Positions 37,285-45,091 of a stretch of DNA of 64,000 bases are shown here, piece by piece. Location: assembly GCF_025574485.1 (NCBI RefSeq), contig NZ_JAOBPO010000001.1, positions 7,501 through 71,500 on the forward strand, written 5' to 3'. Position 1 is the stretch's first letter. The number at the start of each line of letters is the position of its first letter. Source of the stretch: Kordiimonas aquimaris (GTDB lineage Bacteria > Pseudomonadota > Alphaproteobacteria > Sphingomonadales > Kordiimonadaceae). The notes beneath the pieces were generated by a model. It was not told the DNA's origin. It did no database searches and saw only the letters and a list, made by a program, of their open reading frames with translations. Position numbers and translations under genes: made by a program.

Positions 37285-39168
37285 TTGCATTACCGCCCGG
37301 AAATAGATGGTCTACGGGCGGTCGCTGTTTTGCCCGTAATCCTTTTTCACGCTGGTCTAGAAACCTTTAGTGGTGGGTTTGTTGGCGTTGATATTTTTTT
37401 CGTTATCAGCGGTTATCTTATTACTTCGATTATCTTGTCCGAAATGGACAAAGGCACATTCACAATAGTTAATTTCTACGAACGGCGTGCGAGGCGGATT
37501 TTACCTGCTTTATTCTTAATGATGTCCGCAACTGTCCTATTCGCATATATAATACTGTTGCCCGCAGAACTGGTTGAGTATTCCCGTAGCTTAATTACCG
37601 CAATATTTTTCAGTTCAAATATTTTATTTTGGCAAGGAGAGAGTTATTTTAATACTGTTAACGAACTTAAGCCACTACTGCATACTTGGAGTCTTGCTGT
37701 AGAAGAGCAATATTATATCTTCTTCCCTCCAATTATGATGATTCTATACCGATTTGGTAAACCTGCCATCACAGCGGCAATTTATATCGGCATTGCTTCA
37801 AGTTTTGCACTCACAATTTGGGCAATAGACAACAGTAAGATTTCACTTGAGGCTGTGTTCTACCTTTTGCCTACTCGTGCGTGGGAAATTCTAGCTGGCG
37901 CTGCATGCGCTATAGCTCTTAAGAATCACTTATTTAGTGGCAACAATATTGCCTCAATACTCGGCCTCTTAATGGTTACGTCAGCCATAGTATTTTTGGA
38001 TGGTAGTGTGCCCTTCCCATCCGAATACGCACTGTTGCCCGTTTTGGGAACTGTTCTAATCATCTTATTTGCCCGAGATCAAAACATAGCTCAACGCCTA
38101 CTATCAACGAAGGCTTTTGTGTGGATTGGTTTAATCAGCTATAGCGCTTACTTATGGCATCAGCCTATCTTCGCCTTTATAAGATTGTCTCCCTTAACAG
38201 CGCAAAACCCACTAATTCTTGTAGTAGGCATTGTAATTGTTTTTCCTTTAGCCTTCTTGTCTTACAAATATGTTGAAGCTCCGTTCAGAAAAGCTCCCCC
38301 CAACACATTGGGTAGCAAGGCAATACTTGCTCTTCCTATCACTGTAACATGTTTATTGATGATATTCTGGCTCGCAGCAGAATATACTAATGGTTTTCCA
38401 GGAAGATATCCGGAACGAGACAAAAGCCTTGCTTTACTAAACGTTAGAAGTGAAGGGGAATACACAATAAAATACTTTGATGTTTTAAATTTAGAGCCGT
38501 TTGATTCTGACAAGGCTTCCAAAGTACTAATCGTTGGCGACAGTTTCGGCAAAGACTTCTTAAACAGCATTATTGAAGTTAATCGACATCAAAACACAAG
38601 CGTATCTACTTTTCACATTTTACAAGCGTGTGGTAATTTAGATGTTGATATCAAACGCATTGCTAAGAATCTGAACCAAAAAGATAAGATTGCCTGCGCA
38701 CAGCAAGAGCGCTATGAAAACCCTGTTTTGCAACAAAGGTTAAAAGAAGCTGATTATGTCATTCTTGCTTCTTCATGGCGTGAATGGCAAGGCTCATTAC
38801 TACCTGAATCTCTCAGTAACTTAACAGCTCAAACTACTGCAAAAATTGCCGTTCTCGGCCGCAAACACTTTGGAGATATTGAAATCAAGCGCTACCTGGA
38901 AATGCCTTTGAAAGAAAGAATAGAACTACGAAACCAACTGCCCGCACTCCACCTTTCAACAAACAATACTATAGGGAAATTGATTCATAATAATTTCATA
39001 GATTTTCAAGCAATCGTCTGTGAAGATAAATCTACATGTCCTATTTTCACTAAAACCGGCAAGCTGATCAGCTATGACGGAACGCATTTAACACCAGACG
39101 GTGCTCGTTATGCTGGGAATCGCCTTTTTCAAAAATCAACATTTATTAATGAAGCTTTCCCCCAATAA
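37285..39168 (+). CDS. Acyltransferase 3 / SGNH fusion, OafA-like
   Basis: This 627-residue membrane protein starts at a TTG nine bases after AGAGG; YRPEIDGLRAVAVLPV is the family's normal amino terminus, so that start is convincing. The first 340 or so residues form the acyltransferase-3 domain with about ten membrane spans, including RRARRILPALF and SLAVEEQYYIFFP. A periplasmic SGNH domain follows, with VLIVGDSFGKDF as block I and DGTHLTPDGARYA as the Asp-His block. Such fusions O-acetylate surface polysaccharide or lipopolysaccharide. The gene is visibly richer in A and T than secA beside it, and no glycan genes are adjacent, which may indicate acquisition by transfer. Confidence 0.93.
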   Translation: MHYRPEIDGLRAVAVLPVILFHAGLETFSGGFVGVDIFFVISGYLITSIILSEMDKGTFTIVNFYERRARRILPALFLMMSATVLFAYIILLPAELVEYSRSLITAIFFSSNILFWQGESYFNTVNELKPLLHTWSLAVEEQYYIFFPPIMMILYRFGKPAITAAIYIGIASSFALTIWAIDNSKISLEAVFYLLPTRAWEILAGAACAIALKNHLFSGNNIASILGLLMVTSAIVFLDGSVPFPSEYALLPVLGTVLIILFARDQNIAQRLLSTKAFVWIGLISYSAYLWHQPIFAFIRLSPLTAQNPLILVVGIVIVFPLAFLSYKYVEAPFRKAPPNTLGSKAILALPITVTCLLMIFWLAAEYTNGFPGRYPERDKSLALLNVRSEGEYTIKYFDVLNLEPFDSDKASKVLIVGDSFGKDFLNSIIEVNRHQNTSVSTFHILQACGNLDVDIKRIAKNLNQKDKIACAQQERYENPVLQQRLKEADYVILASSWREWQGSLLPESLSNLTAQTTAKIAVLGRKHFGDIEIKRYLEMPLKERIELRNQLPALHLSTNNTIGKLIHNNFIDFQAIVCEDKSTCPIFTKTGKLISYDGTHLTPDGARYAGNRLFQKSTFINEAFPQ

Positions 39169-39282
39169 TCATTAGATTTTGACTTTACGGGCCTCATTAC
39201 ATGAACAGAATATGAATGATTAGCTCAGAATTAAGTCAGCGTTAGCACGATACATTGGCTTCATCAAACAAGGATGAAACCA

Positions 39283-40134
39283 ATGTTGAGCATATTAAAA
39301 CAACAGACAGCAACAAAGCCTCTTGCGCTAGCAAGCATCGTGTTAGGTGCCGTGTCTGTATCATCGCCTGCATTTGCTGACCCATACACAGCGCATAATG
39401 CCGACCCAATTGATTATGAATTTCGTGCAAGCCATCCGTTTAAGGTTTTCGTGAGCGTAGATACCGAGAACCGCCGTGGACGCGATAAAGCTTCATATAT
39501 TGCACGTGATCGTATTGCAGGCCTGGTTCCATCATATGTCGTTCTTGTTTCGGATCGTCGTGCCGCAGATATGACTATTCGCGCCAATGAACTGGATTAC
39601 CGTCTTTCGTTTCACGTAACTGATGTTGATCAACGGAACAAAAAATATAAGAAGCGTCGCCGTTATGTTGGCGGACAATGTGGTATACACCAGCGAGCAT
39701 ATTATACGCGAATTACGGAAAAAGGCGTTGCGTTAGCTGATTATAAGTTGTCCGTTCGACTTCGCGGTGCTGGTCGCTACACAGACGCCGTACGCATTAA
39801 GGCGGACGAGAAGTTTCGTCATGGTCAAAACCTGCGCGCACAAACCAACTGCGGCGTAATACCAACCGCACACTATCCAAATTCTGCAGTAGCGCGCTTG
39901 TTCTCACGGTCTGTTGACCAACAGAAACAGGCAATCGCATATGAAGTGCGCAACGAAACGACAAGTAAATTAGCGCACGCTATTGCAAGAAACATTAACG
40001 GTCGAAGTGAACAGTTCTATGCAAATCTTGCAGCACAGTATTCATACACGCCTACATACACAGAACAACGCTACGACGGACACCGTTCTCGCGCCGGTAT
40101 ATACGACCGCGATGCTGACGCGACATATCGGTGA
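39283..40134 (+). CDS. Secreted protein of unknown function
   Basis: The protein has 283 residues from the ATG at 39283, which has AAGGA eight bases upstream; the ATG at 39274 overlaps that site. A signal peptide ends near SSPAFA. The mature protein starts with DPYTAHNADPIDYEFRASHP and has beta-rich segments (FKVFVSVDTENRRGRD and VLVSDRRAADMTIRANELDY). It is rich in Arg and Tyr and has two Cys, in GGQCGIHQ and QTNCGVI, that could form a disulphide. The phrase about surfaces exposing tyrosine and arginine is only description; I do not recognise a family. It stands alone between the acyltransferase and the next, convergent gene. Confidence 0.8.
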   Translation: MLSILKQQTATKPLALASIVLGAVSVSSPAFADPYTAHNADPIDYEFRASHPFKVFVSVDTENRRGRDKASYIARDRIAGLVPSYVVLVSDRRAADMTIRANELDYRLSFHVTDVDQRNKKYKKRRRYVGGQCGIHQRAYYTRITEKGVALADYKLSVRLRGAGRYTDAVRIKADEKFRHGQNLRAQTNCGVIPTAHYPNSAVARLFSRSVDQQKQAIAYEVRNETTSKLAHAIARNINGRSEQFYANLAAQYSYTPTYTEQRYDGHRSRAGIYDRDADATYR

Positions 40135-40141
40135 AAATAGA

Positions 40142-40190
40142 GAAACGCTGGTGCAAACCCTGATCTCGCACAAGCACCAGCGGGCGTTTC
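40142..40190 (+). terminator. Hairpin after the secreted-protein gene
   Basis: GCTGGTGC (40147-40154) pairs with GCACCAGC (40174-40181), and GAAAC/GTTTC extends the stem beyond a small bulge. The loop is 19 bases. The GGGCGTTTC segment of its right arm can also pair with the next hairpin's left arm. Confidence 0.55.
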
Positions 40191-40244
40191 ATAGAGACAA
40201 AAGGTGTTCCCTCGCTCCCCTTCATGTCTGAAACGTCCAACAAG

Positions 40245-40300
40245 AGAAACGCCCGGATTGTAACGTGTAGTTTTGAGTATTCCGGGCGTTTCTTCTTTTT
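40245..40300. terminator. Second hairpin between convergent genes
   Basis: AGAAACGCCCGGA (40245-40257) and TCCGGGCGTTTCT (40281-40293) form a perfect 13-bp stem with a 23-base loop, followed by TCTTTTT. It lies directly before the end of the minus-strand gene at 40301, so it may serve both directions. Confidence 0.65.
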
Positions 40301-40978
40301 CTAACAGGCCTCACCATCAAAATACTGACGATTGACAGCATCAATGTATTTCCCGCGCGAACTTGCCTCCCGTTCATGCGGGGCAAATTGAGCTGACGCC
40401 TTATCAAGCATATCAACGGCTTTCTTCAACATTTCAGTATCCGGCGCCGATAAGGGGCTTTCTTTGCTCATTAAGAACTTAATACGAGCAATCATTGCCT
40501 CTTTCGTCGCTATCTCTTCAATAGAAGCCGAGTTTGTGCACAAACCATAAACACCGTTGCGATAATGCTCCCACTCACTATCAAAAAATGCGTCAGCAGC
40601 AGCACCAGAAACTTGTCCGCTTGCATCAAACAGATGATGAAAACCATAATTTTGCGCATCAAATTCTATTAAGTAGCCACGATACCCATCATAAAATACC
40701 TGTTTATATGACCGCGCAATATCTTCCAACGCTCGTGGATCACTTAAAATCTGACGCACCATATCTACGTAAGAATTTGGGAAAAAAGACTGCCTTATTT
40801 CTTCAACATAATCACCAAATATAGACGTAATAGTACACTCGCCTTTTAACTGATAAGCGGCATCCGGTAAGCACTGCGCCGCGATCATGGATTCAATTTC
40901 ACGCGTTGTTGCCCCGCTTAAGGTTGATAACTGCTCAAGCGAAATAAAGTTTTCCGTAATATAATTATAACTGCTCAT
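40301..40978 (-). CDS. Uncharacterised protein, possibly DUF6058 family
   Basis: The 225-residue protein begins NYITENFISLEQLSTLSGATTREIESMI, shown in part, which reads like a short helical DNA-binding-like or adaptor segment, followed by CLPDAAYQL and SIFGDYVEE. This combination resembles the DUF6058 proteins annotated as natural-product related, but I am not sure and no biosynthetic genes are beside it. The middle is rich in aromatic residues (YDGYRGYLIEFDAQNYGFHHLFD), and the carboxy part looks helical. No signal peptide is seen, so it is probably cytoplasmic. Confidence 0.78.
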   Translation of the reverse strand: MSSYNYITENFISLEQLSTLSGATTREIESMIAAQCLPDAAYQLKGECTITSIFGDYVEEIRQSFFPNSYVDMVRQILSDPRALEDIARSYKQVFYDGYRGYLIEFDAQNYGFHHLFDASGQVSGAAADAFFDSEWEHYRNGVYGLCTNSASIEEIATKEAMIARIKFLMSKESPLSAPDTEMLKKAVDMLDKASAQFAPHEREASSRGKYIDAVNRQYFDGEAC

Positions 40979-41092
40979 AATATACCCATATGTTCACTAT
41001 ATGTTCTTTATTTCATTCTAAAGTTAAATGCAAAAAGAAAGCGCCTAACTTAGTTAGGCGCCCATCATTATCTGTATATTAGAACCGCAATC

Positions 41093-42082
41093 TCAAGCGA
41101 ATGCATCGTCCCATGAACCTTTGGTTGCAGCCTTCGAGTATTCGGTCGCCCGGTTCTCGAAGAAATTTGTATGCTCAACTGCATTCAACATACTATCGAG
41201 CCACGGCAGCGGATTTTCCATGATATTATATTCAGGATCAAGCCCCAATTGTTGAAGGCGACGGTCACCAATATAACGGATATATTTTTTAACATCCTCT
41301 GCTTTAAGGCCTTCAATCGGTCCCATACCAAAAGCAAGATCGATAAACGCATCCTCATGCTCAATTATTGTAGTGCAAGCACTGCGTAACTCTGTTTGCA
41401 TTTGCTCATCCCACAAATCCGGATGCTCGCTCATCAATGTTTTGAACAATTTGATGATACTATCACAGTGCAAACTTTCATCACGCACGGACCATGTAAT
41501 GATTTGCCCCATGCCTTTCATTTTATTAAAGCGCGGGAAATTGAGCAGCATAGCGAAACTGGCAAACAGCTGCAGGCCTTCTGTAAAGGCACCAAATACC
41601 GCAAGTGTTACACCTGTTGATCGTAGATCATCAGAATTAAACTGCTGCATGTAATCAAATTTATCCTTCATTTCTTTATATTTAAGAAATGCAGAATATT
41701 CGCTCTCTGGCATGCCGATTGTATCAAGCAAGTGGCTGTATGCAGCGATATGAATTGTTTCCATATTGGAGAATGCAGACAGCATCATCTGAACTTCAGT
41801 CGGCATAAATACCTTGGTATAATGCTTCATGTAGCAGTTATTAACTTCGATATCACTTTGCGTAAAAAAGCGAAAAATTTGCGTCAGCAAGTTCTTTTCA
41901 GAAGCAGATAAATTATTGGCCCAGTCACGCACATCTTCCGCAAGTGGCACTTCCTCGGGCAACCAATGAACCTGTTGTTGCTTCAACCATGCCTCATAAG
42001 CCCAAGGATAACGAAACGGTTTATAAACATGTCTTTCTTCAAGCAAGCCTGTCTTAACTACCGTTGAACCGCCATCAGCCAT
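41093..42082 (-). CDS. nrdB: Ribonucleoside-diphosphate reductase, beta subunit (class Ia)
   Basis: NrdB holds the diiron centre and tyrosyl radical that start ribonucleotide reduction in NrdA. I start at the ATG 42082, preceded by GGGAGAG, giving 329 residues; the longer frame has no site. The iron and radical residues are visible: Asp in FTQSDIEVNNCY, then METIHIAAYSHLL, where E, H and the radical Tyr stand in the usual spacing, and later ESLHCDSIIKLF with the second Glu/His set. There is no ATP-cone at either end. A NrdR-like box and a consensus TATAAT lie upstream. Confidence 0.96.
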   Translation of the reverse strand: MADGGSTVVKTGLLEERHVYKPFRYPWAYEAWLKQQQVHWLPEEVPLAEDVRDWANNLSASEKNLLTQIFRFFTQSDIEVNNCYMKHYTKVFMPTEVQMMLSAFSNMETIHIAAYSHLLDTIGMPESEYSAFLKYKEMKDKFDYMQQFNSDDLRSTGVTLAVFGAFTEGLQLFASFAMLLNFPRFNKMKGMGQIITWSVRDESLHCDSIIKLFKTLMSEHPDLWDEQMQTELRSACTTIIEHEDAFIDLAFGMGPIEGLKAEDVKKYIRYIGDRRLQQLGLDPEYNIMENPLPWLDSMLNAVEHTNFFENRATEYSKAATKGSWDDAFA

Positions 42083-42149
42083 TTTATTGCTCTCCCACGC
42101 ACGTAAAAAGCCTCTAAATCGAGGAATCGTCAATTATATGAATCGGGGG

Positions 42150-42155
42150 ATTATA
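42150..42155 (-). promoter_or_regulatory. Putative -10 element (TATAAT) of nrdB
   Basis: On the minus strand the consensus TATAAT lies 68 bases before the nrdB start, between short G and C runs that could form a small hairpin. The -35 region 17 bases upstream is poor (TTTCAC), as for an activated or regulated promoter. Confidence 0.45.
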
Positions 42156-42185
42156 CCCCTCAATTTGTGTATGTGAAACGAAGAA

Positions 42186-42201
42186 ACACAATATTTGCTA
42201 T
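42186..42201. promoter_or_regulatory. NrdR-box-like sequence upstream of nrdB
   Basis: ACACAATATTTGCTAT agrees with the NrdR box pattern (ACACWATATATWGTGT) at about 12 of 16 positions. A weaker half-match with ACACAA lies at 42222. It sits just upstream of the putative nrdB promoter, where NrdR represses in many bacteria. Confidence 0.5.
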
Positions 42202-42314
42202 ATTTTCGGATAACCGAGCAAACACAACACGTTATGAATTTTCTTATTGATTTGACTCAATTTCACGCACAATAGAAACTATACACTCACAAAAATATTT
42301 AGAGCATTCTTTGC

Positions 42315-43775
42315 ATGAAAAAGTTATTTGCCGTTGTCATTTTAGCCCAGCTAGTCACCGCTTGTGCCAGCGGACCAAATGAGCCTGATCTTCAGCTCAG
42401 CTACAACCGGGAAGCTGCAAGCGAAACGCCTTACCGTAATCCGGTTATCGTCATTCCGGGTGTTCTAGGCTCCAAACTAAAAGATATTCGTACTGATCAG
42501 CCTGTTTGGGGTGCGTTCATTTCCGGTGCCGCCGACCCCCAAAGCGATGACGGGCTTCGCCTGATTACTGCGCCGTATATATACCCTGATGGCTCGAAAA
42601 CGAACTGGAGCCATGTGGTGCCGGACGGTGCGCTCAAGGAAGTCAAACTTCAATTGCTTGGTATTCCGTTGAAAGTTAAAGCGTATGCTCAAATTATTGA
42701 AGCGCTCGGGATTGGCGGATACCGGGAAAAACAGCTCGGCAATGCAAATGACACACTATACGACGATACGCACTATACCGCGTTTCAATTTGATTATGAC
42801 TGGCGCATGTCTAACGCCGAAAACGCTCAAAAGCTATTTCATTTCATTCAAGACGTACGAGACCAAACCGCGCAGGTTTATGAAACCCGTTACGGCATAT
42901 CTGATGCGGACATTAAAGTTGACATTGTCGCCCATTCTATGGGGGGCTTAGTTGCGCGCTATATGCTGCGATACGGTGAACAAGGCCTGCCGAAAGATGG
43001 TTCAGATCCAATACTTGACTGGTCGGGCTCACTTGGCGTTGAACGCGTTATACTTATTGGCACACCCAACGCCGGATCTGTCAGTGCGATTGAAGAACTG
43101 GTTCAGGGTAAAAATTTTGGCTGGCCGTTTTTACCTTATTACAATCAGGCAGTACTTGGCTCCTTTGCTTCCCTCTATCAGCTGATGCCTCGCGACAGAC
43201 ACAATACGATCGTAGGGCCAAACGGCGAGCAGTTAGGTTCGCTTTATGATATTAAAACGTGGGAAAAACACCAGTGGGGCCTGCTTGATCCCAAAATGGA
43301 AAAAACATACGCACGGCTGTTTCCCGAAATTGAAAGTGCCGATGAAAGGCGTTCTATTGCCCATTATACACTCGCGCATCACTTGACTGAGGCAAGGCGT
43401 TTCGCTGAGGCCTTAGATAAGCCAGCGGCGGCGCCGGAACGCCTACTTTTTGATTTGGTTTTAGGTGATGCAGACAAAACTATCAGGGTTGCGACTTATG
43501 ATGCTGATAAAAAGTCATTCAAAACACAGGTTGAAGCACCTGGTGATGGTACCGTGCCGCGCTATTCAGCATTAATGGATGAACGGGAAGACGGCAATGC
43601 CAGCATATGGACACCGCGCCTTCGTTCACCAATCGCATTCGATAACGTAATGATATTGCCGTACAATCATATTGGCTTAACCCAATCAAAGGTCTTTATC
43701 GACAATATGCTATATTGGTTACTGGTTGAACCGCGACCATCCGGTACACCGCTCGGTTACCCGCTTAAACAATAG
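42315..43775 (+). CDS. LCAT-like lipoprotein (lecithin:cholesterol acyltransferase family)
   Basis: The protein has 486 residues with a lipobox VTAC at the end of its signal peptide, so it should be anchored to the envelope by Cys17. It then follows the LCAT/phospholipase pattern: PVIVIPGVLGSKL, the oxyanion region, FQFDYDWRMS, the nucleophile elbow VAHSMGGLVARY, and the acid and base residues in APGDGTVPRYSAL and PYNHIGLTQSKVF. It may transfer acyl groups or hydrolyse lipids outside the inner membrane. It lies divergent from nrdB with about 230 bases between the two starts, and is not part of the nrd unit. Confidence 0.9.
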   Translation: MKKLFAVVILAQLVTACASGPNEPDLQLSYNREAASETPYRNPVIVIPGVLGSKLKDIRTDQPVWGAFISGAADPQSDDGLRLITAPYIYPDGSKTNWSHVVPDGALKEVKLQLLGIPLKVKAYAQIIEALGIGGYREKQLGNANDTLYDDTHYTAFQFDYDWRMSNAENAQKLFHFIQDVRDQTAQVYETRYGISDADIKVDIVAHSMGGLVARYMLRYGEQGLPKDGSDPILDWSGSLGVERVILIGTPNAGSVSAIEELVQGKNFGWPFLPYYNQAVLGSFASLYQLMPRDRHNTIVGPNGEQLGSLYDIKTWEKHQWGLLDPKMEKTYARLFPEIESADERRSIAHYTLAHHLTEARRFAEALDKPAAAPERLLFDLVLGDADKTIRVATYDADKKSFKTQVEAPGDGTVPRYSALMDEREDGNASIWTPRLRSPIAFDNVMILPYNHIGLTQSKVFIDNMLYWLLVEPRPSGTPLGYPLKQ

Positions 43776-43784
43776 AATAATCAT

Positions 43785-43816
43785 AAATAAAACTCTGGCA
43801 CTCAGAGCTTTTATTT
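43785..43816. terminator. Bidirectional terminator between two hydrolase genes
   Basis: AAATAAAACTCTG and CAGAGCTTTTATTT pair over 13 positions with one bulged C and a 5-base loop. It lies between the convergent LCAT-like and alpha/beta hydrolase genes and has A and T runs on both sides. Confidence 0.75.
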
Positions 43817-43849
43817 GTCTGGTATCATACTCTATTTTTGAGTGAGCCC

Positions 43850-44818
43850 TCAGGCATGTTTTCTAAAAAACTCAATCACTACACGATTAAATAATTCAGG
43901 TTGCTCCCATTGCACAGCATGACCCACTTCTGGCACAACAAGTGTTTCGCTACCAGGCATTTGACGTGCCGCAGCCCTCATCATTGAAGGAGGCTGATAC
44001 AAGTCAGCTCCACCGGCGATAAAAAAGGCTGGAATGTTAAGAGACCGAATTTTATCCCATGTTATTTCACTCATGTCCCGCTGGTGCACTCTAGGGCCTG
44101 CACCGCTGGATTTCTCTTCCATCTCAATCCATTCTCGAACACCTTCTGGGTGCGCCCACCGATATGCTGGACCGATCTCTTTAAATTCGGACGGCATAGC
44201 GCTAAAGCCTTTGGAGAGAATAAAGTCTGAACGACTATCAATGTCTTTGTCCCACAACCCGAACAAACTACAAGCAATAACCATGCTCATCAGTTTATCA
44301 GGATAGGAAACAGCATAATCTGAAACTACAAAGCCGCCAGCAGCAAGGCCTACCATGTGAAACTTATCAATATTCAAATGTACCATTAAGGCGTCAAGGT
44401 CGCCCGCATAACTGCCCGTGTCATCCAATGAGCCAGCGGGGGAGCCATAACGCCCACGCCTCGAATAAGCTATTGTCCTAAATCCAGCAGCCGCAAAAAC
44501 AGGCTGCTGATAAGGCCAGCTTAACGCGCTGCCCGTGCCCGGGTGAGAAAAAACTACCGCAGGACCATCACCGCCTGTATCCCAGTAATAAATTCCGGCA
44601 CCACCAGAGAGTGGAAGCACACCTTCAGTTACTGGGGCTTGCCTGGGAATTGTTACATGTTCTGGCTCTCTGATGCCCTCAACACCGCAGGCATCTGGGG
44701 TTTGCGCCGACGTGGCACCTCCTGCTGTACCGGAGGTAACTACAGCAGCAGCAGCCATTGCAGCACCTTTAATAATATTGCGTCGATTATGACTAATTTT
44801 ATCTTCGACTTTATCCAT
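43850..44818 (-). CDS. Exported alpha/beta hydrolase-fold protein lacking the serine nucleophile
   Basis: The protein has about 322 residues; the start is either of two adjacent ATG codons after GGGA. The amino terminus, NRRNIIKGAAMAAAAVV, looks like a Tat signal, so it is probably exported folded. The fold is clear: oxyanion-type VVFSHPGTGS, acid residue in FIAGGADLYQPP, and histidine in VPEVGHAVQWEQP. At the nucleophile elbow, where G-x-S-x-G is expected, the sequence is VGLAAGGFV, so Ala replaces Ser. Asp and His remain. It may therefore be a non-hydrolytic member, such as a binding protein or cofactor-free oxygenase, or work by another residue. It lies between the LCAT-like gene and nrdA, with nrdA's terminator between them. 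Confidence 0.88.
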   Translation of the reverse strand: MDKVEDKISHNRRNIIKGAAMAAAAVVTSGTAGGATSAQTPDACGVEGIREPEHVTIPRQAPVTEGVLPLSGGAGIYYWDTGGDGPAVVFSHPGTGSALSWPYQQPVFAAAGFRTIAYSRRGRYGSPAGSLDDTGSYAGDLDALMVHLNIDKFHMVGLAAGGFVVSDYAVSYPDKLMSMVIACSLFGLWDKDIDSRSDFILSKGFSAMPSEFKEIGPAYRWAHPEGVREWIEMEEKSSGAGPRVHQRDMSEITWDKIRSLNIPAFFIAGGADLYQPPSMMRAAARQMPGSETLVVPEVGHAVQWEQPELFNRVVIEFFRKHA

Positions 44819-45026
44819 CATATTCCCGGTTTTAACGAGCTGCACGTTTTACCTAATAGACCCTATAGAAATATTAACCAAACTCAATACACATCGTTTG
44901 CGTTTTCCAGACAGCAGTGCATTGCCAGCTTCACTGACTAATAATGCGGTTGCTTATCAAGATATTCTCTCACAGGCATCACGGCCTCAGCCTTTACGCT
45001 TTGCGAGTATCAAATCATTGTTTAAA

Positions 45027-45054
45027 AATAAGAAAAGGCCCTGAAAACAGGGCC
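45027..45054 (-). terminator. Rho-independent terminator of nrdA
   Basis: GGCCCTG (45037-45043) and CAGGGCC (45048-45054) form a stem with loop AAAA. On the minus strand it is followed by TTTTCTTATTTTT. It lies 38 bases after the nrdA stop. Confidence 0.85.
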
Positions 45055-45091
45055 TCAACTACTTATTCTTATGATTTTGAGATACGCCCGA

